This document shows, piece after piece, positions 16,801 through 25,065 of a stretch of 52,206 nt of DNA. The position numbers were made by a program, and so were the translations under genes. Each line of letters starts with the position of its first letter. The stretch's first letter is position 1. The notes under the pieces were generated by a model, which did no database searches, was not told the origin of the DNA, and saw only the letters and a list, made by a program, of their open reading frames with translations. The DNA is from Anoxybacillus sp. J5B_2022 (GTDB lineage: Bacteria > Bacillota > Bacilli > Bacillales > Anoxybacillaceae): assembly GCF_026847645.1 (NCBI RefSeq), contig NZ_JAPSMC010000019.1, positions 1-52,206 on the forward strand, given 5' to 3'.

Positions 16801-17847
16801 TTATTTTACGAGCCCAAGCTTCAATAAACTTTCGGCAATTTGCACCGAGTTCCACGCTGCTCCTTTTAATAAATTGTCCGATACAATCCATAGATGAAAC
16901 GCGTTGTCACGATCTAAATCTTTGCGAATGCGTCCGACAAACACGTCGTTTTTGCCTACGCAATCCGCCGGCATCGGATAAAGCTGCTCAGACGGATCGT
17001 CCTGCAACACAACGCCAGGCGCATCTTTTAACACGCGTTTGATGTCTTCCGCACTGACACCTTCTTTTTCAATTTCAATATACACCGACTCGGAATGGCC
17101 CGTCACCACTGGAATGCGCACGCATGTTGCTGCGATTTCAAGCTCCGGCATGTGCATAATTTTTTTCGTTTCGTTCATCATTTTCATTTCTTCAAACGTA
17201 AAGCCGTTCTCTTGGAATTTATCAATTTGTGGAATCGCGTTAAACGCAATTTGATAATGTTTCCGGTCTGATTTTACAGGCAAAATTTCTGGAGTAAATG
17301 CTTCGCCCTCGAGAATTGCTTTTGCTTGCGTTTTTAGCTCTTCAATTGCTTGCGCGCCGGCACCAGAAACAGCTTGATACGTAGAAACAATTACTTTTTT
17401 CAAACCAAACGCTTGGCGAATCGGTTCAAGCGCCACAACCATTTGAATGGTCGAGCAGTTCGGATTGGCGATAATGCCGTTATGCCATGTTAAGTCGCTT
17501 TCGTTCACTTCTGGAACGACAAGCGGCACGTTTTCATCCATCCGGAATGCGCTTGTGTTATCAACGACGATCGCCCCACGTTTCACCGCTTCTGGCGCGA
17601 GCGTCTTCGATACGGCCCCTCCTGCACTGAATAGAGCAATATCTACTCCTTCAAAACTTTCTGGTTTGGCAACTTGTACTTCGATTTCTTGCCCTTTAAA
17701 CATGACTTTTTTTCCTGCGGAACGTTCGGATGACAACAACGTTAACGTTCCAACTGGAAAGTTTCTATTTTCTAACGTCTGAATCATTTGTTGGCCGACC
17801 GCTCCAGTCGCTCCGACAACTGCTACATGCAACCCTTTTTGTTCCAT
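16801..17847 (-). CDS. asd: Aspartate-semialdehyde dehydrogenase
   Basis: A 348-residue NADPH-dependent enzyme converting aspartyl phosphate to aspartate semialdehyde. It has an N-terminal Rossmann motif [12 protein letters not shown], the catalytic Cys131 in ANPNCST, and the active-site His in VTGHSESV. The ATG at 17847 follows GGAAGGAG. It stands between dpaB and dapG and supplies both lysine/cell-wall and dipicolinate synthesis. A candidate promoter with an extended -10 lies in the 127 bases upstream, so vegetative expression need not depend on the sporulation promoter of dpaA. Confidence 0.94.
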   Translation of the reverse strand: MEQKGLHVAVVGATGAVGQQMIQTLENRNFPVGTLTLLSSERSAGKKVMFKGQEIEVQVAKPESFEGVDIALFSAGGAVSKTLAPEAVKRGAIVVDNTSAFRMDENVPLVVPEVNESDLTWHNGIIANPNCSTIQMVVALEPIRQAFGLKKVIVSTYQAVSGAGAQAIEELKTQAKAILEGEAFTPEILPVKSDRKHYQIAFNAIPQIDKFQENGFTFEEMKMMNETKKIMHMPELEIAATCVRIPVVTGHSESVYIEIEKEGVSAEDIKRVLKDAPGVVLQDDPSEQLYPMPADCVGKNDVFVGRIRKDLDRDNAFHLWIVSDNLLKGAAWNSVQIAESLLKLGLVK

Positions 17848-17899
17848 TATTCATTCTCCTTCCAATTGATCACTAACTGTATCGATTTCGATAGTTTTT

Positions 17900-17908
17900 A
17901 TTTTAACA
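17900..17908 (-). promoter_or_regulatory. Candidate extended -10 promoter of asd
   Basis: TGTTAAAAT on the minus strand (TG-n-TAAAAT) lies about 53 bases before asd; the -35 is weak. Downstream, TATCG...CGATA forms a small hairpin within the leader. No strong terminator separates dpaB from asd, only an AT-rich imperfect stem around 17930-17960. Confidence 0.4.
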
Positions 17909-17974
17909 TATTCGTCTTTAAAGGAGAGAAATTTTTTATGTGCATGCATAAATTTTCTTTTTTATGACTATTTA

Positions 17975-18571
17975 TTAGTTGTTACGGAACGCTTCGATAA
18001 TGACGGGTTGCAGCTGTTTCCCTTCCATCGCAGCAACGACCGTATCGTGTAAAAGGGACATTTTCGCAACCATCGAATTCGGTTTTGAATAAGGAGCGTC
18101 TTGGCCAAACGGAATAAAATAAATGTTTTTCGCCGCCATAAGCCGCATTAAATTGACGCCGTTTAACCCTAGTGCGTCGTTCGTCGAAATGCCGACGACG
18201 ACAGGTCGATGATTGCGCATCGTCGCTTTGGCAGCCATGAGCACCGGTGAATCGGTCATCGCATTCGCCAATTTGCTCATTGAATTTCCTGTTAACGGGG
18301 CAATAACCATGCAATCAAGCGGTATTTTCGGTCCAAGCGGTTCCGCTTTGACAATTGTATCAATCACTTGGTTTCCTGTGATTTCCTCCAGCTTTTTCAC
18401 CCATTCTTCGCCTTCACCAAATCGTGTATTCGTTGTTTTCACGGTGTGCGTAATAATTGGCAATACTTCTGCTCCTTCTTTGACAAGTTTTTCAATTTCT
18501 GGAATTACCGCATCATACGTACAATGCGAGCCTGTTAATCCGAACCCGATGCGCTTTCCTTTTACACTCAT
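17975..18571 (-). CDS. dpaB: Dipicolinate synthase subunit B (SpoVFB)
   Basis: A 198-residue flavoprotein-fold subunit of dipicolinic acid synthase, made in the mother cell to produce the spore's calcium-dipicolinate. It shows the GFGLTGSHCTYD N-terminus, PLTGNSMSKLANAMTDSPV and GISTNDALG, all typical of the family. The ATG at 18571 directly follows the dpaA TAA, so the two subunits are co-translated. The same fold occurs in phosphopantothenoylcysteine decarboxylases, but the neighbour DpaA settles the assignment. Confidence 0.94.
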   Translation of the reverse strand: MSVKGKRIGFGLTGSHCTYDAVIPEIEKLVKEGAEVLPIITHTVKTTNTRFGEGEEWVKKLEEITGNQVIDTIVKAEPLGPKIPLDCMVIAPLTGNSMSKLANAMTDSPVLMAAKATMRNHRPVVVGISTNDALGLNGVNLMRLMAAKNIYFIPFGQDAPYSKPNSMVAKMSLLHDTVVAAMEGKQLQPVIIEAFRNN

Positions 18572-19474
18572 TTACGCTTTCCCCTTTCGTTTCGTTAAAT
18601 CGTGAAATAGCAATTGTGAAAGAACGTTCGCAATAATTTGTCCAGCAGTTTTCGGCGCCACTACTCCCGGAAGCCCCGGTGCCAATAACGCCTTAATGCC
18701 GCGCTTTTCAGCGTAGCGAAAATCGGTGCCTCCCGGTTTTGACGCTAAATCGATGATGAGCGTATGCGCTGGCATTTTGGAAATCACGCTCGCCGTTACT
18801 ATCATCGTTGGGATCGTATTAATGCAGACGTGAATATCGCGCACTTCTTTTTCGAGGTCATGAAGATGGAACGGCTCTAAACCCATTTCCGTAATGCGAG
18901 CAAGATGTTCGCTACGTCGTGCGCCGACTTTCACTTTGGCACCTAATGCTGCAAATGTGCGGGCGACAGTCATGCCGACGCGGCCCAATCCTAATACGGC
19001 GATGCGCGAACCGTGGATGGTAAAATCGGTATGTTGAATAACCATCATGATCGTTCCTTCAGCGGTCGGAATCGAGTTATAAATGGCTACATCGTCACGT
19101 TCAAACAGTTGCACATATTTTCGATTCACTTTTTTCATTAATTCATCTAAGTAGCTATTGCTAATGCCGGAATAAATCGTGCAATGCTTCGGTGTTTTCA
19201 ACAACATTTCTTCTGTAATAAAAATTTGCTCATTCGAAAAAACAGTATCGATTTTTCCTTCCAAATTTGTGCCATGAACCGGTAAAATGATGGCGTCTAC
19301 ATCCGAAAAATCGACTTCATCGATATACATTTTCGTTACACCAGTAAAGCTGTGCGCTAACTGATCGAAGCCAATAAGCGACAACTTAGCGTCGAGTTCC
19401 GTCAGTTTGCGAATGACTTCCAGCTGCCTCGCATCTCCGCCAATAATGACAACGTGCATGCCTGTCAGCATCAT
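18572..19474 (-). CDS. dpaA: Dipicolinate synthase subunit A (SpoVFA)
   Basis: A 300-residue NAD(P)-binding subunit of dipicolinate synthase, which oxidises the DapA product to dipicolinate in the sporulating mother cell. It has an N-terminal VVIIGGDARQLE segment and a central Rossmann motif AVLGLGRVGMTVARTFAALG. The C-terminal LAPGLPGVVAPKTAGQI is nearly invariant in the family. The frame stays open upstream, but the start is set at ATG 19474 (MMLTG), with AAGGTGAGAGGT just before it, because family members begin MLTG. A sigma-K-like promoter lies about 50 bases upstream. Confidence 0.93.
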   Translation of the reverse strand: MMLTGMHVVIIGGDARQLEVIRKLTELDAKLSLIGFDQLAHSFTGVTKMYIDEVDFSDVDAIILPVHGTNLEGKIDTVFSNEQIFITEEMLLKTPKHCTIYSGISNSYLDELMKKVNRKYVQLFERDDVAIYNSIPTAEGTIMMVIQHTDFTIHGSRIAVLGLGRVGMTVARTFAALGAKVKVGARRSEHLARITEMGLEPFHLHDLEKEVRDIHVCINTIPTMIVTASVISKMPAHTLIIDLASKPGGTDFRYAEKRGIKALLAPGLPGVVAPKTAGQIIANVLSQLLFHDLTKRKGKA

Positions 19475-19522
19475 ACCTCTCACCTTCTTTATGAAAAACT
19501 CGTATTGACCGCATTCCTTCCA

Positions 19523-19551
19523 CATTTTATGTAAAAGATAGAAATTAGGTG
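19523..19551 (-). promoter_or_regulatory. Candidate sigma-K promoter of dpaAB
   Basis: CACC (19548-19551) and CATAAAATG (19523-19531) on the minus strand are spaced by 16 bases. This matches the mother-cell sigma-K pattern (-35 mACm, -10 CATAnnnTA) except for the last base. Dipicolinate synthase is known to be sigma-K controlled in B. subtilis. Confidence 0.6.
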
Positions 19552-19626
19552 AATATACAATACGAAAAGCGGAGCCGACGCTAGCCAACCATTCAGAAAT
19601 TTATCCTTCTTTATCTTATAAGCAGC

Positions 19627-19653
19627 AAAAAAGAGCTGACCCAATGCCAGCTC
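19627..19653 (-). terminator. Terminator after ymxH
   Basis: A 6-bp GAGCTG/CAGCTC stem with a 9-base loop is followed by TTTTTT on the minus strand, immediately after the ymxH stop. Confidence 0.75.
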
Positions 19654-19659
19654 CTTTCG

Positions 19660-19899
19660 TTATTCATCAGGAAAATCAATAATCACCATATCGGTCCCGA
19701 TTTTTCGGATGTATTTCCACGGGATGCGAATCTCATTTCCTTCCTTGCGAAATCCAAACCATTTACCTGTTGGAATTAACAATGCTTGAATATGGCCGGT
19801 TTGTTCATTAATTTCGAGGTCGGTTTGCCCTAATATTCCGAGCCGTTCTGCCCGTCTGACATCGACAATTTCCTTTCCGCTTAATTCACTTAGTCTCAC
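19660..19899 (-). CDS. ymxH: YlmC/YmxH family sporulation protein (PRC-barrel)
   Basis: A 79-residue single PRC-barrel domain protein of the YlmC/YmxH family, linked to sporulation by distribution and location. The text MRLSELSGKEIVDV...LGILGQTDLEIN is characteristic, and no membrane segment is present. The start is GTG at 19899 with AAAGGGG ten bases upstream; an ATG nearby is out of frame. It is preceded by a 219-base gap after mlpA that holds a terminator and several inverted repeats but no clear promoter. The biochemical role is unknown. Confidence 0.85.
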   Translation of the reverse strand: MRLSELSGKEIVDVRRAERLGILGQTDLEINEQTGHIQALLIPTGKWFGFRKEGNEIRIPWKYIRKIGTDMVIIDFPDE

Positions 19900-19930
19900 C
19901 GCACATGCACCCCTTTATCGCTTGACAGGT

Positions 19931-20037
19931 GTGTTGATTAACTAATAAAAACAAGTGGATATGTCTCCGTTCCTAACTTTTCTGCCCTAGTCGGCTAAGC
20001 TTAGCTTGCCGGCTGGCGGAAAAACGATAATCAACAC
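19931..20037 (-). other. Structured intergenic region before ymxH
   Basis: GTGTTGATTA at 19931-19940 pairs with TAATCAACAC at 20028-20037. The interior contains the 12-base palindrome GCTAAGCTTAGC (near 19995) within GGC/GCC flanks. Together they could fold into one long-range helix closing a structured domain in the ymxH leader, or a small RNA. I recognise no known family. Confidence 0.35.
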
Positions 20038-20075
20038 TCGTGATCGCTTTACTATCATTGTAAGAGAAAGGGGAA

Positions 20076-20109
20076 CAAAAAATGCCTGCAAGTTTATTCT
20101 TGCAGGCAC
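20076..20109 (-). terminator. Terminator after mlpA
   Basis: TGCCTGCAAG (20083-20092) pairs perfectly with CTTGCAGGCA (20099-20108) around a 6-base loop. TTTTTT follows on the minus strand. Confidence 0.88.
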
Positions 20110-20118
20110 TTTCCGATG

Positions 20119-21357
20119 TTAATTCAGTTTGCTTGGCAGCTTTCCATCCGGGCTAATTAAGGCGACCGCATAATCTTCGCTAAAAATCCGCCGAGCGAGC
20201 TCATTGACTTTTTCTAATGTCACGCTGTTCACTTCTTCAATAATTTCATCGAGCGAACGGTGACGGCCTAGCAACAATTCGTTTTTGCCGTTGCGGCTCA
20301 TGCGGCTGTTCGTGCTTTCAAGGCTTAACATGAGGCTGCCTTTCATTTGCTCTTTGCTGTTTTGTAACTCTTTCGCCGTGATTCCGTCCTCTTTTAATTT
20401 ACCAACTGTTTCTTGAATCGTGTCAAATAAAACATCTAATTGATTGCCCGCAGTTCCTCCATAAATCGCCAACAACCCGCCATCACGATAAGAAGAATGG
20501 TAGGAAAAGACAGAATACGCCAAGCCGCGCTGCTCCCGCACTTCTTGGAACAAACGGCTGCTCATGCTTCCGCCTAAAATGTTGTTGAGAATAATTAAAC
20601 TGTAAATATCTTGATGACCGACAGGCAATCCGTTAAAACCGATGCATAAATGGGCTTGCTCGGTATCTTTTTGCCGCGCTAATTTTTGTGGTACGAAAAC
20701 AGGGGAGGTGCCGTTTTCCGTTTGTTGTTTCGCTGTAAAAGAGCCAAAATACGCTTCAATTTCTTCAATAAAGCGATCGGTTACATTGCCCGCAACCGAG
20801 ATGACGACGCGATCCGGCGTATAGTAATCAGCCATATACTCACGCAATGAATCGCCGGTAAACGTACATAGCGTTTCTTCTGTCCCTAAAATCGGAAACC
20901 CAAGCGGATGGTTGGCATAGCAAGCTTTGCTTAATAAGTCGTGGACGATATCATCCGGAGTATCTTCATACATTTTTATTTCTTCTAATACAACGTTTCG
21001 CTCTTTTTTTAATTCTTCCTCAACGAACGTCGAATGGAAAAACATGTCCGCTAGCATATCAAGGGCGAATCGAGCATGTTCATCGAGCACTTTTGCGTAA
21101 TAACATGTATACTCTTTCGAAGTAAAGGCGTTTACTTGTCCGCCGATGCTGTCAAATGCTTCCGCAATTTCGCGGGCAGTACGTGTTTTTGTTCCTTTAA
21201 AAAACATATGTTCTAAAAAGTGAGAAATCCCGTTGTTTTGTTCATGCTCGTTGCGCGAACCGGTCCCAATCCAAATCCCGATCGCAACAGAGCGCATCGT
21301 TGGAATTTGTTCGAGCACAATTCGTACCCCATTTTGACACGTATACTTGTTAATCAA
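20119..21357 (-). CDS. mlpA: M16 zinc peptidase MlpA (YmxG), mitochondrial-processing-peptidase-like
   Basis: A 412-residue pitrilysin-type peptidase with the zinc-binding HFLEH at residues 46-50 (followed by MFFKGT) and the downstream Glu in EELKKERNVVLEEIKMYED. The second half is the structural domain with GGSMSSRLFQEVREQRGLAYS. The start is assigned to TTG 21357, giving MINKYTCQNGVRIVLE, since AGGAGG is nine bases upstream and family members begin MI-KYTCQNG. A GTG at 21363 is only three bases from the ribosome binding site. Physiological substrates are not established. It lies between ylxY and ymxH. Confidence 0.9.
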   Translation of the reverse strand: MINKYTCQNGVRIVLEQIPTMRSVAIGIWIGTGSRNEHEQNNGISHFLEHMFFKGTKTRTAREIAEAFDSIGGQVNAFTSKEYTCYYAKVLDEHARFALDMLADMFFHSTFVEEELKKERNVVLEEIKMYEDTPDDIVHDLLSKACYANHPLGFPILGTEETLCTFTGDSLREYMADYYTPDRVVISVAGNVTDRFIEEIEAYFGSFTAKQQTENGTSPVFVPQKLARQKDTEQAHLCIGFNGLPVGHQDIYSLIILNNILGGSMSSRLFQEVREQRGLAYSVFSYHSSYRDGGLLAIYGGTAGNQLDVLFDTIQETVGKLKEDGITAKELQNSKEQMKGSLMLSLESTNSRMSRNGKNELLLGRHRSLDEIIEEVNSVTLEKVNELARRIFSEDYAVALISPDGKLPSKLN

Positions 21358-21370
21358 ATTCACGTTCCTC

Positions 21371-22318
21371 CTATTTTTTCACAATTCTTTTTTCGTCTAA
21401 TAACATAGACACATTCCCGATTTCGTATGTTGGTTGAATGGTCGTAATCAATGACTCAAGTGCTTCCGCTGTGGAAAACGTTGGATGCATTAAAATCATT
21501 GCGCCCGGATGAAGTTTTGATGTTACCCGTTTCACTATAACAGATGGCGACGGTTTTTGCCAATCAATTGTATCGATGCTCCACATAATCGTTCTCATAC
21601 GCAAGTCATAAGCGATTTTCACAACATCATCACGATAACTTCCGCTCGGAGGAGCGAACCATTTGCACGTAACCCCTGTTGTTGCCTCGATGATTTCATT
21701 CGTTTTTTCCAATTCGCGGCGAATCGATTCGTTATCCATCGTTTTTAAATCCGGGTGACTATATGAATGATTGCCAATTTCCTGTCCAGCATCTACAATC
21801 ATTTTTGCCATATCCGGGTGATTTTTTACCCAGCGCCCTTCAAGAAAAAATGTAGCCCGAACGTGATGTTTTTTCAATATCGCTAGCATTTTCGGAATAT
21901 ATTCTTCTCCCCAAGCGACGTTAATTAAAAACGCCACCATCGGTTTTTCTGGATGTCCGCGGTAAATGGCTTCCGGTGGTAAATCGTCAAGGTGAACGGT
22001 AGGAGGCACTTGTTCATATACTAACTTCCGTTCATCAAACACTCCGCCTTTTTTCATGTTACGATAAGACGCTTCAATATTGACTTTTAACCCGTTATAT
22101 CCAGGAATCGCTTTCCAGACACGATCGATGACAGCGTTTTGTGGAGGAATTTCGTATTGTTTTGCCTTCTCTTGAATTTCCGTATACAAGTTGTCATTTA
22201 GCTTCGACGTTTCGCTACTTTTTTCACGCAAAATAGTCGTGTAGTCACTGACCGGCGACTGGTTAATGATGCCCCATGTCAACAAAAAAATAATTACTAA
22301 CGAGATGTAACGTGCAAT
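21371..22318 (-). CDS. ylxY: YlxY, sporulation polysaccharide deacetylase-like protein with altered active site
   Basis: This is a NodB-fold protein of the sporulation YlxY family: an N-terminal membrane anchor, a linker, then a deacetylase domain from about residue 125. Zinc-site histidines remain (NHSYSHPDL). The TFDDG motif that carries the catalytic Asp is instead FLINVAWG, and the usual RxPxG is FAPPSGSY, so ordinary deacetylase activity is doubtful. The start is unusual. No ATG, GTG or TTG with a ribosome binding site exists, but an ATT at 22318 follows GGGGGGATGAGGT and extends the protein by ARYISLVIIFLL, completing the membrane anchor. A TTG at 22285 is the fallback. It lies between pnp and mlpA. 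Confidence 0.8.
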   Translation of the reverse strand: MARYISLVIIFLLTWGIINQSPVSDYTTILREKSSETSKLNDNLYTEIQEKAKQYEIPPQNAVIDRVWKAIPGYNGLKVNIEASYRNMKKGGVFDERKLVYEQVPPTVHLDDLPPEAIYRGHPEKPMVAFLINVAWGEEYIPKMLAILKKHHVRATFFLEGRWVKNHPDMAKMIVDAGQEIGNHSYSHPDLKTMDNESIRRELEKTNEIIEATTGVTCKWFAPPSGSYRDDVVKIAYDLRMRTIMWSIDTIDWQKPSPSVIVKRVTSKLHPGAMILMHPTFSTAEALESLITTIQPTYEIGNVSMLLDEKRIVKK

Positions 22319-22383
22319 ACCTCATCCCCCCTTTTTATTACACATATGTAACCAGAGGACAAGATAGAACCCGTTACAAACGA

Positions 22384-22411
22384 CAAAGAAGCCTAGGATC
22401 GTCCTAAGCTC
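22384..22411 (-). terminator. Terminator after pnp
   Basis: AGCTTAGGA pairs with TCCTAGGCT (one G-T wobble) around a 3-base loop. TCTTTG follows on the minus strand. The U-tract is interrupted, so efficiency may be moderate. Confidence 0.6.
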
Positions 22412-22412
22412 C

Positions 22413-24524
22413 TTATTCGCTTTGTTTTTCTTTTTGTTCGCGCAATACTGCTTTTCGCGATAGGTTCACGCGCCCTTGTTTATCAATTTCAGTAACTTTT
22501 ACTAAAATTTCGTCTCCGATCCCAACAACGTCTTCTACTTTGCCGACGCGTTCTTCGGCAAGTTCAGAGATATGAACAAGGCCGTCTTTGCCGCTGAACA
22601 GTTCAACGAATGCGCCGAATTTTTCAATTCGTTTGACTTTCCCTAAATAAATTTGCCCGACTTCGACTTCGCGAACGATATCTTCAATAATTTTTTTCGC
22701 TTTTTGGTTCATTTCTTCGTTGACAGAAGAGATGAAAATCGTACCGTCTTGTTCGATGTCAATTTTCACGCCGGTTTCTTCAATAATTTTGTTAATTTGT
22801 TTACCGCTCGGTCCGATGACATCGCGAATTTTGTCAGGGTTAATTTGCATCGTTAAAATTTTCGGCGCATATTTAGACAGTTCTTTGCGCGGTTCACTAA
22901 TCGTTTGCATCATATGGTACAAAATTTCCATTCGCCCTTTTTTCGCTTGTTGTAACGCTTCTTCTAAAATTTCACGCGACAACCCTTTAATTTTAATATC
23001 CATTTGCAGCGCCGTGACGCCTTTAGCCGTTCCTGCCACTTTGAAGTCCATATCGCCGAGATGGTCTTCCATGCCTTGAATGTCGGTTAAGATCGTGTAA
23101 TGGTCGCCGCTTTTTACAAGCCCCATGGCAATTCCAGCAACTGGTGCTTTAATCGGTACCCCCGCATCCATCATCGCGAGCGTGCTTGCACAAATGCTCG
23201 CTTGCGACGTCGAACCGTTCGATTCTAACACTTCAGAAACGAGACGAATCGTATACGGAAATTCTTTTTCGGACGGAATGACCGGCTCTAGCGCTCGTTC
23301 GCCTAACGCACCATGACCAATTTCTCGACGGCCAGGTCCACGCATTGCTCCAGTTTCTCCGACAGAAAATGGCGGGAAGTTGTAATGGTGCATAAACCGT
23401 TTCGTTTCTTCAATGCCAAGCCCGTCCAAAATTTGCACATCGCCCAGCGCCCCTAACGTACAAATGCTAAGCGCTTGCGTCTGTCCGCGCGTAAACAGTC
23501 CGGAGCCGTGCGTGCGCGGCAAAAGCCCAACCGCTGAAGAAAGCGGGCGAATTTCGTCAATTTTCCGACCGTCCGGACGCACTTTCTCTTCCGTAATCAG
23601 ACGGCGCACTTCCTCTTTGACGAGTTTGTATAAAATTTCGTTCACTTGTTTTAGCGTGTCTTCATCAGCCTCTTGCTCTTCATACTTGGCGATTACGCTT
23701 GCTTTTACTTCGTCAATCGCTGCTTCGCGTGCCAATTTTTCCGGTACTTGCACCGCTTTTTTAATATCCTCTTCGGCAAGGGCGCGAATTTCCGCTTCTA
23801 GCTGCGGATCTAATTCATATAAAACGACTTCCATTTTTTCTTTGCCCACTTGTGCGGCAATTTCCTCTTGGAAAGCGATGAGTCGTTTAATTTCTTCATG
23901 ACCGAACATAATCGCTTCCAACATGACTTCTTCCGGAACTTCGTCAGCGCCGGCTTCGACCATGTTAATCGCGTCTTTCGTTCCAGCGACAACAAGGTGA
24001 ATGTCGCTTTTTTCTGCTTGTTCAACCGACGGATTAATAACGAACGCTCCGTCGACACGTCCGACGGTTACTCCAGCGATCGGTCCTTCAAACGGAATAT
24101 CGGAAATCGTTAGCGCCAACGATGAACCGAACATCGCTGCCATTTCTGGCGAGCAGTCTTGATCAACGCTCATGACCATTGAAACAACTTGTACTTCGTT
24201 GCGGAACCCTTCCGCAAATAACGGACGAATCGGTCGGTCAATAAGACGGCTTGCTAAAATCGCCTTTTCACTCGGGCGACCTTCGCGTTTAATGAATCCT
24301 CCCGGAATTTTCCCGACCGCGTATAGACGCTCTTCGTAATTGACCGTCAATGGAAAAAAGTCGACATTTTTCGCTTCTTTTGAGGCGGTCGCGGTGCTTA
24401 ATACAACAGTATCACCGTAGCGGACGAGCACCGCTCCGTTTGCTTGTTTAGCCATTTGGCCGATTTCGGCGACGAGCGGACGTCCAGCCCAGTCGATGGA
24501 AAATACGTGTTTTTCTTGCTCCAT
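22413..24524 (-). CDS. pnp: Polynucleotide phosphorylase
   Basis: A 703-residue exoribonuclease/3'-polymerase of the RNA degradosome. It has two RNase PH domains (the second contains [17 protein letters not shown] and the [19 protein letters not shown] active-site region) separated by an alpha-helical linker. A KH domain follows ([17 protein letters not shown], about 560), then an S1 domain ([21 protein letters not shown], about 620). Length is standard. The ATG at 24524 has GGAG eleven bases upstream, which is rather far. It follows rpsO, as in most bacteria, with a terminator and a promoter candidate between them. Confidence 0.97.
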   Translation of the reverse strand: MEQEKHVFSIDWAGRPLVAEIGQMAKQANGAVLVRYGDTVVLSTATASKEAKNVDFFPLTVNYEERLYAVGKIPGGFIKREGRPSEKAILASRLIDRPIRPLFAEGFRNEVQVVSMVMSVDQDCSPEMAAMFGSSLALTISDIPFEGPIAGVTVGRVDGAFVINPSVEQAEKSDIHLVVAGTKDAINMVEAGADEVPEEVMLEAIMFGHEEIKRLIAFQEEIAAQVGKEKMEVVLYELDPQLEAEIRALAEEDIKKAVQVPEKLAREAAIDEVKASVIAKYEEQEADEDTLKQVNEILYKLVKEEVRRLITEEKVRPDGRKIDEIRPLSSAVGLLPRTHGSGLFTRGQTQALSICTLGALGDVQILDGLGIEETKRFMHHYNFPPFSVGETGAMRGPGRREIGHGALGERALEPVIPSEKEFPYTIRLVSEVLESNGSTSQASICASTLAMMDAGVPIKAPVAGIAMGLVKSGDHYTILTDIQGMEDHLGDMDFKVAGTAKGVTALQMDIKIKGLSREILEEALQQAKKGRMEILYHMMQTISEPRKELSKYAPKILTMQINPDKIRDVIGPSGKQINKIIEETGVKIDIEQDGTIFISSVNEEMNQKAKKIIEDIVREVEVGQIYLGKVKRIEKFGAFVELFSGKDGLVHISELAEERVGKVEDVVGIGDEILVKVTEIDKQGRVNLSRKAVLREQKEKQSE

Positions 24525-24569
24525 ACAGATGAGTACTCCTCTCTATGTACAAATCGAAAATGTAAACTA

Positions 24570-24597
24570 CTTATAGTATGAATGAATCGTTATTCAA
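24570..24597 (-). promoter_or_regulatory. Candidate sigma-A promoter of pnp
   Basis: TTGAAT (24592-24597) and TATAAG (24570-24575) on the minus strand are spaced by 16 bases. The start would be near 24563. The 181-base gap before pnp contains nothing else but ATTCATA-like direct repeats. Confidence 0.45.
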
Positions 24598-24679
24598 CTA
24601 TCAACTATGAATAGTGTTTATGAATGGAAGTCGCTTAGTAAGCGTCAAAATTGTGCTCTTCAAAGGATTCTATAACTAG

Positions 24680-24708
24680 CAAAAAAGCGGGAATGCTCCC
24701 GCTTTTTA
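24680..24708 (-). terminator. Terminator after rpsO
   Basis: An 11-bp stem (AAAAAGCGGGA paired with TCCCGCTTTTT) with a 4-base loop and a T-rich tail overlaps the rpsO stop codon. Confidence 0.88.
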
Positions 24709-24975
24709 TCGACGTAATCCAAGTTTGTTAATCAATTCACGATAGCGCGTGATGTCTTTGTTACGTAAGTACGTAAGTAGGTTACGGCGTTTACCGACCA
24801 TTTTTAACAACCCGCGACGTGAATGATGGTCTTTTTTATGAACACGTAAATGTTCATTTAAGTTGTTAATTTGCTCTGTAAGGATAGCAATTTGTACTTC
24901 TGGCGAACCAGTGTCCGTTTCATGAATTTTGAACTGGTTGATGATTTCGTTTTTGCGTTCTTGTGTTAATGCCAT
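24706..24975 (-). CDS. rpsO: 30S ribosomal protein S15
   Basis: An 89-residue ribosomal protein binding the 16S rRNA three-way junction early in 30S assembly. It has the standard length and the family signature [19 protein letters not shown]. The ATG at 24975 follows AAGGAGGTGA at ideal distance. It has its own promoter and an ~86-base leader with mutually exclusive stems, consistent with autogenous control known for S15 in several bacteria including Geobacillus. A terminator lies directly at its end. Confidence 0.97.
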   Translation of the reverse strand: MALTQERKNEIINQFKIHETDTGSPEVQIAILTEQINNLNEHLRVHKKDHHSRRGLLKMVGKRRNLLTYLRNKDITRYRELINKLGLRR

Positions 24976-25061
24976 CCTCGTTCACCTCCTTATCGTTGAA
25001 CCCCAATTACCGAGCAAGCGTCGGTGACTCGACTTGCCAAGCAATGGTTGTTTTGCATACA
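24976..25061 (-). promoter_or_regulatory. rpsO leader, candidate S15 autoregulatory RNA
   Basis: On the minus strand, GCAAG and CTTGC can pair, while ACCGA and TCGGT (overlapping the same loop) can pair alternatively. All lie between the predicted start and the ribosome binding site. Such switching or junction structures are how S15 represses its own translation. The detailed fold is not established here. Confidence 0.5.
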
Positions 25062-25065
25062 GTTA

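Noticed and set aside
17848-17974. Lysine riboswitch before asd/dapG/dapA
   Set aside because: The gap is shorter than an L-box and shows only small hairpins.
23413-23901. 162-codon open frame on the plus strand
   Set aside because: It is antisense to pnp and low in complexity with many Ser residues; no independent sign of coding.
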